Under the pieces are notes generated by a model. The model did no database searches and was not told the origin of the DNA. It saw only the letters and a list, made by a program, of their open reading frames with translations. 64,000 nucleotides of DNA from Myxococcaceae bacterium. Its GTDB lineage: Bacteria; Myxococcota; Myxococcia; Myxococcales; Myxococcaceae. Each line of letters begins with the position of its first letter. Position 1 is the first letter of the stretch. Of the stretch, positions 1-11,056 are shown one piece after another. The position numbers and the translations under genes are program-made. The stretch spans positions 1 through 64,000 of the forward strand of contig JAEUJQ010000009.1 of assembly GCA_016793095.1 (NCBI GenBank). Reading direction: 5' to 3'.

Positions 1-735
1 GACACCGACGGCATCTGGGACCACCTCGACAACTGCGCCTTCAACGCCAACTCGAACAACGCGGACCTCGACCGCGACGGCCAGGGCGACGTGTGCGACC
101 TCGACATGGACGGCGACGGCATCAACGACAAGCTGCCGGACCTGACGGTGTCGGGGAAGGACAACTGCTCGGCGGTGCGGAACCGCAACCAACTCGACGG
201 CGACTTCGACGGCGAGGGTGATGCGTGCGACGCGAAGTTCTGCCTCGTCATCGACCCGTCGGACAAGGCCGACTGCCTCGACCCGAACGGCCCGTTCAAG
301 GTGCACGCTGGCGGCCTCGTCACCCTGAAGCGCGGTGAGAAGTTCCGCCTGCCGCTGTTCGCCAACCGGAACGGCGCGGCCATCGAGTACACGTGGACGG
401 TGGTGTCGCGTCCGGCCGGCAGCACCGCGGCGGTCGAGAACCCGACGGGCAGCGCCACCATGTCGCGCAACTACGCCTACGCCTACACGGACGACAACGT
501 CCCCACCTTCACCTCGGACGTGGACGGCGAGTTCAGCATCCAGCTGCAGGCGAAGCTGGCGTTCCCGGACCGCGCGTACCCCGAGAAGCGTGACAGCGTC
601 TCGTCGCTGAAGATGACGGCGACGCCTGACGGTGGCGCGCCCAACAAGCCGGGCAGCTGCAGCGTCGCGGGCTTCGACGCCTCCATCGCCGGCCTCGGCC
701 TCGCGATGCTGGCCCTCATCCGCCGCCGGCGCTGA
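1..735 (+). CDS. Thrombospondin type 3 repeat surface protein, MYXO-CTERM-like tail (5' partial)
   Basis: The frame is open from base 1, so the N-terminus lies outside the window. The first ~75 residues hold Asp/Asn/Gly-rich calcium-binding repeats of the thrombospondin type 3 kind (DLDMDGDGINDK, DNC spaced with DACD), seen directly. A beta-rich region of about 130 residues follows (AAIEYTWTVVSRPAGS, resembling a PKD/Ig-like fold). The end is a Cys-Ser motif, a hydrophobic helix (GLGLAMLALI) and four arginines, the layout of MYXO-CTERM sorting signals removed by myxosortase in myxobacteria. The product is therefore inferred to be exported and anchored at the cell surface. A strong hairpin terminator follows the stop codon. 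Confidence 0.8.
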   Translation, partial: DTDGIWDHLDNCAFNANSNNADLDRDGQGDVCDLDMDGDGINDKLPDLTVSGKDNCSAVRNRNQLDGDFDGEGDACDAKFCLVIDPSDKADCLDPNGPFKVHAGGLVTLKRGEKFRLPLFANRNGAAIEYTWTVVSRPAGSTAAVENPTGSATMSRNYAYAYTDDNVPTFTSDVDGEFSIQLQAKLAFPDRAYPEKRDSVSSLKMTATPDGGAPNKPGSCSVAGFDASIAGLGLAMLALIRRRR

Positions 736-789
736 GTCTTCGCGCCACTGGCGCACATCCTTCGTCTCCCGCTGGGGAACGAGTCCATG

Positions 790-834
790 CCGAGGCCCGG
801 TCATCCATGGGGGATGGTCGGGCCTCGGTGTTTT
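790..834 (+). terminator. Rho-independent terminator after the TSP3 gene
   Basis: A 17-base arm (790-806) pairs with 812-828 with only two adjacent mismatches around a short ATGG-type loop. It is followed by TGTTTT. It sits 55 bases after the stop of the first gene and before the convergent gene ending at 949, so it could also act on the opposite strand. Confidence 0.75.
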
Positions 835-948
835 CGGCGCATCTGCGTTCTGCGGTGAGCCACCTCGAGCTTGCCTGGAGCTCGTGCGCCGGACCCTCGA
901 GCATCACGGGCCTCCTTGCGCGGGAGCGAGCGGGGTGAGGACGTGGGT

Positions 949-1908
949 TCAAGGCGTGGTGATGGTGCCCTTCGCTGGAATGCGCTCGTCGGTCTTCCTC
1001 GCAGGGCACGTGCTCGCGTCGCCCTCGAGGCCGTTGGCGGTGAAGTCGAGTGAGAGCCGGCTGCACCCGACCTTCGGCGCAGATGCCACGTTCGCCGCGT
1101 CGTTGAGCTTCGCCAGCTCGGCGTTGATGCTGTTGATCTCAGGCTGAACGGCGGCGAAACACGGCCCCATCTTCTCGGGCTTGAGCTTGCCGCATGGGTC
1201 CATCTTCTTCATCGCGGCCTGCAGACGAGCGTCGAGCGCCTTGCGCTCGGGTGACTCCAGCGAGGCCATCATCGTCTTCACCTGGGCCTCTCCCTCATCC
1301 GGGGTGGCGCGCCGCTCGAGGTTGATGCTCTCGACTCCAAGGGACACGGTGTACGTCGACGAGCCCAACGGCTTGCCGCCCTTCGACCACTCTCCCGGAG
1401 CTTCGAGCGACGAGCGCCCGGTGGTGAAGTCCAGCTTCACCGTCAGCCGAGCGCCGTCCGTGTCGACGACGAGAGTGTGTTTGCAGCCGAGCAGGAATCG
1501 CCCGAGCGAGGCCTCACGCCCGCTGGTGCCATGCACGCCGCGAAGGTCGAAGGGGCGGGGAAGAGCGACGGGCCGCGCGCTCAGGGTCGCGGTCCAGACA
1601 CCGTTCACCAGCTTGTCGTTCGAGATGGCCACGTCATCGCTGGTCGCCACGAAGAGGCTGCCGGCCGGCAGGTTCGTCTTCAGCTTCACCTCGACCTTCT
1701 GACCGGGGCAGAGCACCACCAGGCCGTTGGCGGCAGGCTCGGTGACGAAGGCGAGCTCGGGAGTCCCCGTCGGCTCGTTCTTCAAGCCCAGCTTCTGTCG
1801 CTGCTCCCGCGCGTTCGAGCGGAAGTCCGACACCTTCTTCTGCCAGGCACTCTCAGCCGTCGCGCTCGCGGCCAGCAGCAGCAGCGCGCTCGTCGCCACG
1901 TTTCTCAT
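949..1908 (-). CDS. Secreted protein of unknown function
   Basis: 319 residues from the ATG at 1908, chosen because GGGGAG lies eight bases upstream and the protein then opens with a signal peptide (MRNVATSALLLLAASATAES). A longer reading to 1947 would bury the signal. The mature part starts with a Lys/Arg-rich helix, continues as a predicted beta-rich region, and ends with a helical Met/Lys-rich stretch and six Cys (PCGKLKPEKMGPC, VGCSRL, STCPAR) that could form disulfides. No family recognised. It is convergent with the TSP3 gene and lies downstream of a kinase gene on the same strand with a gap of about 190 bases. Confidence 0.6.
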   Translation of the reverse strand: MRNVATSALLLLAASATAESAWQKKVSDFRSNAREQRQKLGLKNEPTGTPELAFVTEPAANGLVVLCPGQKVEVKLKTNLPAGSLFVATSDDVAISNDKLVNGVWTATLSARPVALPRPFDLRGVHGTSGREASLGRFLLGCKHTLVVDTDGARLTVKLDFTTGRSSLEAPGEWSKGGKPLGSSTYTVSLGVESINLERRATPDEGEAQVKTMMASLESPERKALDARLQAAMKKMDPCGKLKPEKMGPCFAAVQPEINSINAELAKLNDAANVASAPKVGCSRLSLDFTANGLEGDASTCPARKTDERIPAKGTITTP

Positions 1909-2101
1909 GCCCGCTCCCCGGTTCATGGTGATGTGACCACTGGCCACATGAACTCCAGCCGTCAGCCTACCTCACGGCCGATGGCATGCGGGCCATCTTC
2001 CGGACCCGCCTCCACCACCGCGCAGGCCGTCGTCGTTGGGAAGGGGAAGCAAGCCGGCGCGGGCGCTGAGCAGGAGCCCACCGTTCAGGGGCTCCTCCGC
2101 C

Positions 2102-3616
2102 TCAGCCGAGCAGAATCCACAGCAACAGCGCGATGACGAGCACCGAGCCGCCACCAATGGCTGCATAGACCCAGGACGGAGTGGGCTCCGCATCAGCGGG
2201 GACCGGCCGCGGCCTCGGGCCAACCGCGACCTTCTCGAGCGAGTTCTCGGTCTGGCCGACAGGAATCGCCGGTGCGCTCGGGTCAGTGCTGGCCTCGACG
2301 GGCTGCATCGAGGCGAGCGTCTTCGACGAGTCCGGGACGGGATTCGGCGTCACGTCCGACACGGCTGACAGTGTCTGCTGAGACGGAGCGCCGATCGTGT
2401 CGAGGCCGACGAGCGTCTTCGCCGACTCGGTCGTCTTCCGGGCAACCACCGCGGGCGCCTCGACGACGGTCGGCCGCGCGGACGTGTGCTTCACCGGCGC
2501 CGGCACCGCCTGATGCGCGACCTCGGTGCTCTGCTGCACCTTCTCGGCGTCGCGGCGCGCCCTCGTCCGGGCAGACACCGTCGCCTCGTCGTCGTCGTCC
2601 TCCAGGCGGGCGCGCCGCGAAGAGGCGCCTGGAGATTCGGCGCGGGTCGCCTCGGGCTCTTCGAGCGGCTTCTGTTTCCCCGAGTCGCCCTTCTTCGCGA
2701 CCGCGGCGCGGGCGGACACCGGCACCGGCACGACCATCGTTTGAGAGACCGCCGTCGCTTCGAGCAGCTGAGCCATGAACTCAGCGACCGTCTGGTGTCG
2801 AGCCGCGGGCTTCTTCTCGAGCGCCTTCAGCAGCACGTTCGACACGGCAGGGGGCACCATCGGGTCCAGCTCGTGCGGTGGCGTGGGCTTCTTCTCGAGG
2901 TGCGCCAGCAGCGTCGCGTGGGCATCGGTCTCGGCGAACGGCCGCTTGCCGGTCAGCAGCTCGGTGATGAGCACGCCGAGTGTGTAGACGTCCGAGCGGG
3001 CATCGACCGTGCCTGCGATGGCCTGCTCAGGCGACATGTAGAACGGACTGCCGAGCGCGACACCCGGCCGCGTCAGCCCCGTGTCCACCGAGCGGATCAG
3101 CCCGAAGTCGAGCAACGTCACGTGGCCTTCGTCGCTCACCATGACGTTGCCCGGCTTCAGGTCGCGGTGCACATAGCCACGCGTGTGGAGCGCGGTGAGC
3201 GCGGCTCCCATCTGCCTGATGAGGGGCATCGCCTCGGACAGCGGGACCTTCACCTGATCACGGATCAGCTTCGCGAGCGTTCGACCGGTGACGTACTTCA
3301 TCACCAGGAACGGCACCTCGCCATCGCGCTCGACCCCGAACAGCGTCACCAGGTTCGGGTGGTCCACCCTGGCCATCACCCGCGCCTCCTGCTCGAAGCG
3401 GGCGCGGTACTCGGTCTCGGCGACCAGCGCCGGCTGGAGGAACTTCAACGCGACGGGCCGGTCCACCGTGAGGTCAGTCGCGAGGTACACCGTGCCCATG
3501 CCGCCGGAGCCCAGGCGCTTCTCGATGCGCCACTTGCCCGAGAGCGTGCGACCGATGAGCGAGTCATCGAGGCCAAGTCGCGGCTGCTCACTGTTCACCT
3601 GCTGCGTCATCGGCAT
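2102..3616 (-). CDS. Ser/Thr protein kinase with C-terminal transmembrane anchor
   Basis: Eukaryotic-type (Hanks) kinase, 504 residues. The kinase domain is at ~28-290: glycine loop GSGGMGTVY, invariant Lys58 in VALKFL, alpha-C Glu in FEQEAR, catalytic loop HRDLKPGN, DFG in LLDFGL, and SPEQ, so it is predicted active. A long Pro/Ala/Glu-rich low-complexity linker (~300-478) follows. A single membrane helix lies at the extreme C-terminus (~480-503), placing the kinase in the cytoplasm as a tail-anchored protein with no extracellular sensor. ATG at 3616 is preceded by AGGG at a suitable distance; ATG at 3610 is an alternative. The next gene upstream on the strand is a second kinase. Confidence 0.93.
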   Translation of the reverse strand: MPMTQQVNSEQPRLGLDDSLIGRTLSGKWRIEKRLGSGGMGTVYLATDLTVDRPVALKFLQPALVAETEYRARFEQEARVMARVDHPNLVTLFGVERDGEVPFLVMKYVTGRTLAKLIRDQVKVPLSEAMPLIRQMGAALTALHTRGYVHRDLKPGNVMVSDEGHVTLLDFGLIRSVDTGLTRPGVALGSPFYMSPEQAIAGTVDARSDVYTLGVLITELLTGKRPFAETDAHATLLAHLEKKPTPPHELDPMVPPAVSNVLLKALEKKPAARHQTVAEFMAQLLEATAVSQTMVVPVPVSARAAVAKKGDSGKQKPLEEPEATRAESPGASSRRARLEDDDDEATVSARTRARRDAEKVQQSTEVAHQAVPAPVKHTSARPTVVEAPAVVARKTTESAKTLVGLDTIGAPSQQTLSAVSDVTPNPVPDSSKTLASMQPVEASTDPSAPAIPVGQTENSLEKVAVGPRPRPVPADAEPTPSWVYAAIGGGSVLVIALLLWILLG

Positions 3617-3754
3617 CGACCCTGGCTCCCGAACGCGAGGGCGACGGACCCTAGACGCGAGCAGGGATGAAGGGAGGACGGCAGCGTGAAGTGAAACCCT
3701 CGCGTGACGGTGCTGCCTCGCACTGGCACGGAAGACCTCATCGTCGCGAGTCTC

Positions 3755-5485
3755 TCACTGAACGGGAATCTCCCCAACGTCGAGCCGCAACGACGTCTTC
3801 TTCGAAGCCTCCGCACGGACCGACAGCGTCCGCTTCGCGCCGTCGGGCCCGACGATGGTGAGCACGTGCGAGCCGGCCGGAAGGCTGAACGAGACGAGTC
3901 GCCCCTTGCCCAGCTCCTGCTTCCCCTTCAGCACGGTCGCGCCATCGGGCAACAGCGCGAGGACGAACTCCCCCGAGCCGGCAACGACCGGAGTCACTCT
4001 CGGCTTCTTCGTCTCCTTCTTCACCTCCACGGCCTCGGCGGGAACGACGATCGGCCGCGTATCGACGCTCGTGCCGTCCGGCTCATCGGGGGCGCTCGAC
4101 TCCGCACCCGGAATCGCGTCTGGTGCTGCCGACGCGGGCGCGGCTTCCTTCGGGCGATCGGGCGTCTCCTCCTCGGGCTCGCCTTCCCACATCACGAGGC
4201 CGCTCGAGCTGATGCGCTTCTCGGGGAAGACCAGCTTGTTCGCGACAGAGAGCCCGAGGACGACGAGGAGGCCGATGATCAACGGCCCGGTCCACGTCCT
4301 CTTCGGCTCGTGGGCGCTCGCGTCGATCGCCACCTGGTCCACCTTGATGGCCAGCTCGAGCAGCTTGTCGTCTTCAGCGGTCCGCTGCTTCGGCTTCTTC
4401 GCGGCGGGACGATGTCGCTCACCCCGGTCCTTCACCGGCTTCAGCACCGGCTGTGACATCGCGCTCTCCTGCAGGGAGCGCGCGAGCTGACGGACCTCCT
4501 GCTCGGCCGTGTTCGACTTCGCTTTCGAGAGCTCGAACAGCTTGCGGGTCTGATCGATGCGATCGCTGAACAGCTCTCGCATGAACTGCGAGCGCTCCTC
4601 GAGCTCGATGATGAGCTCCGGGCAGCGGGTGGTGAGCGCGCGCGACAGCTCCTTGCAGGAGCCGAATCGGTCACTGGGCTCCCGCGAGAGGGCCTTCATG
4701 ATGATGTCGCCGAGCGCCGGAGGAACCACGGGCTCGAGCTCGTCGGGGCGCTCGACCTTCCCGTCGAGGATCAACTTCATCTCGGCGAGCTCGCTGTCGC
4801 CAGCGAACAGCCGCTGACCGGTCGCCATCTCCCACATGACCACTCCGAGGGAGAAGACGTCGCTGCGGCCGTCGACGGGTTTGCCCGTGACCTGCTCGGG
4901 TGACATGTAGCCGGCGGTGCCCTTGACGGTGCCGACCTTCGTGCGGGAGAGCGTGTTCGCAGCCTTCGCGATGCCGAAGTCGAGCAGCTTGGTCTGGCCG
5001 TCCCAGCCCACCATGATGTTCTTCTGCGCGACGTCGCGATGCACGACAGGGTAGGGCTCGCCCGAAGGCTTCACGTACGTGTGCGCGTAGTGAAGTGCCT
5101 GCGCGCAGTCGTTGAGCACCGAGAACGAGAAGCCAAGCGGAAGAACGTGCTGCTTTTTCGCGCACACCGAGACGACCTGGTTGAGGTTCTGTCCGGCGAT
5201 GAACTCCATCACCACGTAGAGGCCCTGCTCGTCTTCTCCGAGGTCGTACACCTGCGCGATGTTCGGGTGCGAGAACCCGGCGGTGATGCGCGCCTCGTCG
5301 AGGAACATGCGCATGAAGTTCTCGTCTCTCGAGGCATCCGGGAGAATGCGCTTGATGACGACGTGCTTCTGGAAGCCGCCTGGCCCGATGGTGCTGCCCA
5401 GGAAGAGCTCGGCCATTCCACCGGAGGTGAGGGGCGTCAGGATCTCATACTTGCCGACCCGATCCCCACGCGCGGGCGTCGTCAT
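3755..5485 (-). CDS. Ser/Thr protein kinase with TM helix and PEGA-like C-terminus
   Basis: 576-residue Hanks-type kinase. The kinase domain is at ~10-275: TSGGMAELFLG glycine loop, Lys in VVIKRIL, Glu in FLDEAR, DFG, SPEQ. The catalytic loop reads HRDVAQKN rather than HRDLKPxN; the catalytic Asp and the metal-binding Asn are kept. A juxtamembrane Lys/Arg-rich segment is followed by one helix near residue 405 (PLIIGLLVVLGLSVANKL). An acidic/Pro-rich stretch then leads to a ~70-residue PEGA-like beta domain (PDGATVLKGKQELGKG), inferred to be periplasmic. It is divergent from the lipoprotein gene at 5782 across a 296-base region holding several repeats. Confidence 0.93.
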   Translation of the reverse strand: MTTPARGDRVGKYEILTPLTSGGMAELFLGSTIGPGGFQKHVVIKRILPDASRDENFMRMFLDEARITAGFSHPNIAQVYDLGEDEQGLYVVMEFIAGQNLNQVVSVCAKKQHVLPLGFSFSVLNDCAQALHYAHTYVKPSGEPYPVVHRDVAQKNIMVGWDGQTKLLDFGIAKAANTLSRTKVGTVKGTAGYMSPEQVTGKPVDGRSDVFSLGVVMWEMATGQRLFAGDSELAEMKLILDGKVERPDELEPVVPPALGDIIMKALSREPSDRFGSCKELSRALTTRCPELIIELEERSQFMRELFSDRIDQTRKLFELSKAKSNTAEQEVRQLARSLQESAMSQPVLKPVKDRGERHRPAAKKPKQRTAEDDKLLELAIKVDQVAIDASAHEPKRTWTGPLIIGLLVVLGLSVANKLVFPEKRISSSGLVMWEGEPEEETPDRPKEAAPASAAPDAIPGAESSAPDEPDGTSVDTRPIVVPAEAVEVKKETKKPRVTPVVAGSGEFVLALLPDGATVLKGKQELGKGRLVSFSLPAGSHVLTIVGPDGAKRTLSVRAEASKKTSLRLDVGEIPVQ

Positions 5486-5781
5486 TCCGGCAGCGACTCT
5501 ACAACTTCACCCTGTGGATTCGCTGTGAACTCCGTCGGGGAATGCGCTCTCAGACTTCTGAGCCATGTGGGGAAACGACCTCCACCCGAGTCCGGTGTGG
5601 GTTCGTCTTCGGAACTGGCGAAGCTCTCCACACGACCAGACGGCTCATCTGCTTGACCTTCCTGGAGATTTGACCTTCTCCACAGGAAAACCGGCCCCTA
5701 CTGCTTCCACTGTTGATCTGAAGATCATTCACACAGCAGACCGTCGCCGGGTGGCACGGGGCTCGTAAGCCTCAGGGCTGG
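5486..5781. promoter_or_regulatory. Divergent regulatory region between kinase and lipoprotein genes
   Basis: 296 bases of lower GC than the flanks. It holds a 14-bp palindrome TGATCTGAAGATCA at 5714-5727. It also holds two copies of TTGACCTTC at 5653-5661 and 5670-5678, 17 bases apart, which could be direct operators or -35-like elements. Several DnaA-box-like words occur (TTCTCCACA at 5676-5684; TGTGGATTC near 5505). Promoter positions are not resolved. Confidence 0.45.
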
Positions 5782-8013
5782 ATGACAGAATCGTGGCAGG
5801 TGCACTCCCGCATTCCTGGCCGTCTGGTGCCTGGCTGGCTGGTGCTGGTGGCCGTCGGTGTATCGCTGCCGGCATGCAGGGACGACCGCCTCGAACAGAC
5901 GACGAACCAGCTCCGGTTCGTGCCCGATGCCGTGCGCTTCGAACCCGTCTTCGCCGATGGGCGCGCGCGAAGGCTCGAGGTCGTCATCATCAACGATGGT
6001 CGCTCCTCGGCGCCGGTCACCTGGCAGCAGCCTGACGAGCCCATCTCGCTGCTCGATGCACCCGACGTCCTGCCGGTTGGCGAGAGTCAGTTGACCCTCG
6101 AGTTCGTTCCACGAACGGCTGGCCGGCTCTCGAGGACGCTCTCGGTGACGACGGGCGGCAGTCGGCCCGTGGTGTTGTCAATCGACGCGTCAGCGCGGCC
6201 GATTCCTGCCTGCACGCCCACCTCGACCTGCGCGACCGCGGCGTTCGACCTCACCCTGCAGCGGTGCGTGGAGCAGAACCTCCCCGACGGCACGACGTGT
6301 GACCCTCAGAGCGCCTGCATCACGGGAGCGACCTGTCAGGCGGGCCGCTGCATCGGGGCGCCGAAGAGCTGCGATGACGGCAACAAGTGCACCATCGACG
6401 TGTGCAACGCAACCCTCGGTTGTGAGTTCCTGCCTGCGCCTCCGTGCCCGGGAGACGGCAAGTGCATGCAGGGCGTCTGCGACCCTGGCACCGGCTGCGG
6501 ACTCGAGGCAGTGCCCGACGGCACGACGTGCGGAACGGTACAGAGCTGCCGAGCGGCGGAGATCTGCATCGAAGGCCAGTGCGTCGTCAGAGACCCTCCC
6601 GAAGGCTACGTGTGTGCGCAGGCATCGCCGTGCCAGGACCGCGGAGTCTGCGTGAACGACACCTGCGTCCGTCCCCCGCCAACGGCGCTGGTCGCGCGGT
6701 GGAGCTTCGACAGCGCGACGGTGGACGGAGGAGCGGTCCAGCTCCACGACTTCGTGATGGAGCCCACGGGCGCGATGACCCTCGGGGGCTTCTTCCAGAC
6801 CCCCGTCGTGCTGCGCGCCAACACGGAGCAGGCGAAGGTGACTCCGCTCGGGGTCTCGCGGCGCTGCATCCTCTGGGGTCCGCGGCTCGTGTGCGCCGAC
6901 TACCCCGCCAGCCCGAACGGGCGCGTCACCGCCATCGACCCGGGAACGGGCGCCACGCAGTGGAGCTTCGACGTGCGCTCGGAGCGCCCCGACTTCCTCA
7001 TGGTGGCCTCGCAGATCTTCCTCGCGCGCCTCGTCGTGCAGACGAGCGACCGCATGGCAGCGTTGTTCGAGGCCTACCCGAACTCGACCAGCTCGAACCC
7101 CAACACCCAATGCCGGCGCTACTTCATGGTGACGCTCGACGCGCAGGGCCACGCCATCAACGGGCAGCGCATCGAGGATCCGCTCCTCGACGTCTGCAAT
7201 CACCCGCACCCCTACGGCGTCGCGGCGGACGCGGTCGGCAACGTCTTCATCGCCTTCTCGCCCACCACTTCACAACAGGCGCCCCTCAAGCCGGGCACGC
7301 CCACGCTCTTGATGAGCTACACGCGCGATGGCGTCTTCCGATGGAAGCTGACCGACCCGTCGATGCCTGGCGGTGAGCTGGCGGTCGCGCGGGGCCTGCT
7401 CTACCCCGAGAACGGAACCGTGGCCCTGCTCGCCGCGACTGGTGCTCCAGCGTTCTCGCTCCCGTCTGCGCTGGGGCGCATCGTGGTGTCAGATGCGCGG
7501 TTCATTCCCGCGCCGGTCGCTGGCGCACAGTCCATCAGCGGCTACGAGGCAGGGCTCAACACGCTGCGATGGACTCACCAGCTCCAGGGCGGCGAGCGCT
7601 TCTGGTCTGATCAACTCCGCCTCGCCTCGTGGCGGGTGACCCAGGGCTCACGCACCGTCGCGCTCACCTTCGTCGAGAACCCTGCCGATCCGCTCACGCC
7701 CATCTGGCTCCGCGCCATTCACGTCAATGACGGCAGTGAAGCCTTCTCGTGTCCCCTGCTGATGATGCCGCGGACCCCCACGCAGCTCTTCGAGCTCGGC
7801 GCGAACACGATGGGCCTCATGGAAGGCGCGCTCAACGAGAGCGGCGGGCCTGGGTGCGGGAAGTGCGACCCGCCGTTCGCCGGAAGCTCAGCCGCGTTCC
7901 GTCAGTTCGTGCTGCCTGGCATCGGGGTGCCTGCAGAGCCGTGGATCGGCACCTTCGGCGGCCCCGGGCACGACCACCGCGAAGAGGTGCCGGCGAGCGT
8001 CGGCCCGAACTGA
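5782..8013 (+). CDS. Lipoprotein: ASH-like domain, Cys-rich repeats, beta-propeller
   Basis: 743 residues. The signal peptide ends in the lipobox SLPAC (Cys32), predicting an outer-membrane or periplasmic lipoprotein. Residues ~40-135 resemble ASH/choice-of-anchor beta domains (RSSAPVTW, LEFVPRTAGRLSRTL). Residues ~140-300 are Cys-rich repeats of the slime-mould type (CDDGNKCTIDVC). Residues ~305-743 look like PQQ-type propeller blades (VTAIDPGTGATQWSFD). The first ATG is used; GTG at 5800 or 5827 would shorten the n-region and cannot be excluded. It is flanked by kinases on both sides and stops two bases before a convergent kinase. Function unknown; a binding or sensory role is inference. 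Confidence 0.8.
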   Translation: MTESWQVHSRIPGRLVPGWLVLVAVGVSLPACRDDRLEQTTNQLRFVPDAVRFEPVFADGRARRLEVVIINDGRSSAPVTWQQPDEPISLLDAPDVLPVGESQLTLEFVPRTAGRLSRTLSVTTGGSRPVVLSIDASARPIPACTPTSTCATAAFDLTLQRCVEQNLPDGTTCDPQSACITGATCQAGRCIGAPKSCDDGNKCTIDVCNATLGCEFLPAPPCPGDGKCMQGVCDPGTGCGLEAVPDGTTCGTVQSCRAAEICIEGQCVVRDPPEGYVCAQASPCQDRGVCVNDTCVRPPPTALVARWSFDSATVDGGAVQLHDFVMEPTGAMTLGGFFQTPVVLRANTEQAKVTPLGVSRRCILWGPRLVCADYPASPNGRVTAIDPGTGATQWSFDVRSERPDFLMVASQIFLARLVVQTSDRMAALFEAYPNSTSSNPNTQCRRYFMVTLDAQGHAINGQRIEDPLLDVCNHPHPYGVAADAVGNVFIAFSPTTSQQAPLKPGTPTLLMSYTRDGVFRWKLTDPSMPGGELAVARGLLYPENGTVALLAATGAPAFSLPSALGRIVVSDARFIPAPVAGAQSISGYEAGLNTLRWTHQLQGGERFWSDQLRLASWRVTQGSRTVALTFVENPADPLTPIWLRAIHVNDGSEAFSCPLLMMPRTPTQLFELGANTMGLMEGALNESGGPGCGKCDPPFAGSSAAFRQFVLPGIGVPAEPWIGTFGGPGHDHREEVPASVGPN

Positions 8014-8015
8014 GC

Positions 8016-10103
<2,088 letters not shown>

Positions 10104-10123
10104 CCCGAGGGAGCCGCGATGCG

Positions 10124-11056
10124 TCAGCGCTGTTCATCTGCCGTGGCGGTCGAAGGCGATTGTCGGACGAGGGGGCCCGTTGGTTTCCACAGCCCGAGCA
10201 GCACCCCGCCCACGCACAGGAGGGCGCCCAGCGCGGAGAGGAGGCCGAGGGGCTCGTGCAGCACCGACACTCCCAGGACCCACGCCAGCACGGGCACGAG
10301 CTGCGTCGTCGCGCTCCCGGAGGCGGCGGTCGTGTAGCCCATGCCCCAGGTGAAGAGCAGCTGGCCGCCTATCGAGAGCAGGCCCATCACCAGGCACTGC
10401 CACGCGAGCTCGCCGTCGAGCGGGACCCAGCCGACGACGCCGAAGACGAGCGGGGTGCTGATCAACAGCCCGACGCCCGAGAACGCCGAGAAGACGGTGA
10501 AGGCGTTGGTGTCATGGCGGAGGGAGCGGATGACGGTGATGGCGGCTCCACCCAGGGCGCCTGACGCGATGCCGGCGAGCCCGCCGAGGCCAGGCTCGAG
10601 CGGCGTCGAGAACTCGCCGGTGGCCCACGTCACCAGCGCTGCGCCGATGGTGGCGATGCCGAGCCCGACACGGGCGGGTCCGCTCGGCCGCTCGTTCAGA
10701 AAGAGGCTCGCGAAGAGCGCCGCGTAGAGGGGTGAGCAGTAGTTGAGCACGGTGGCCGGCCCGCTCCCGAGGCGTTGAATCGCCACGAAGTAGGTGAGGA
10801 CCGCGCCAGTGCCGAAGAGGCCACGCAGCAGCAGCTTTCGTGGGTGTCGCAGGTCAGGCCCCTCGCGCCGCGCGATGAAGACGAGGCCCATGGCGACCGA
10901 GCCGATGGCGAAGCGGATGAAGGAGAGCTGGAAGGCAGGCACCTGCTTCGAGAGGTGGCGCGCGAGCACGGCCATCACGGCGAAGAAGATGGACGAGAGG
11001 ACGATGAGCCAGGTGCCACGGCGCGACTGCACGGCCCTCGAATAACCGGTCGTCAC
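10124..11056 (-). CDS. EamA/DMT-family permease
   Basis: 310 residues from GTG 11056, chosen because GTGA makes a 4-base overlap with the purK stop codon; the open frame runs further upstream but only antisense-like residues are added. About ten hydrophobic helices are arranged as two EamA repeats (RRGTWLIVLSSIFFAVMAVL; FNERPS-type loops such as SLFLNERPS). The family comprises drug/metabolite transporters exporting small molecules across the inner membrane; substrate is unknown. It forms an operon with purE and purK, which does not by itself show a purine role. Confidence 0.85.
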   Translation of the reverse strand: MTTGYSRAVQSRRGTWLIVLSSIFFAVMAVLARHLSKQVPAFQLSFIRFAIGSVAMGLVFIARREGPDLRHPRKLLLRGLFGTGAVLTYFVAIQRLGSGPATVLNYCSPLYAALFASLFLNERPSGPARVGLGIATIGAALVTWATGEFSTPLEPGLGGLAGIASGALGGAAITVIRSLRHDTNAFTVFSAFSGVGLLISTPLVFGVVGWVPLDGELAWQCLVMGLLSIGGQLLFTWGMGYTTAASGSATTQLVPVLAWVLGVSVLHEPLGLLSALGALLCVGGVLLGLWKPTGPLVRQSPSTATADEQR

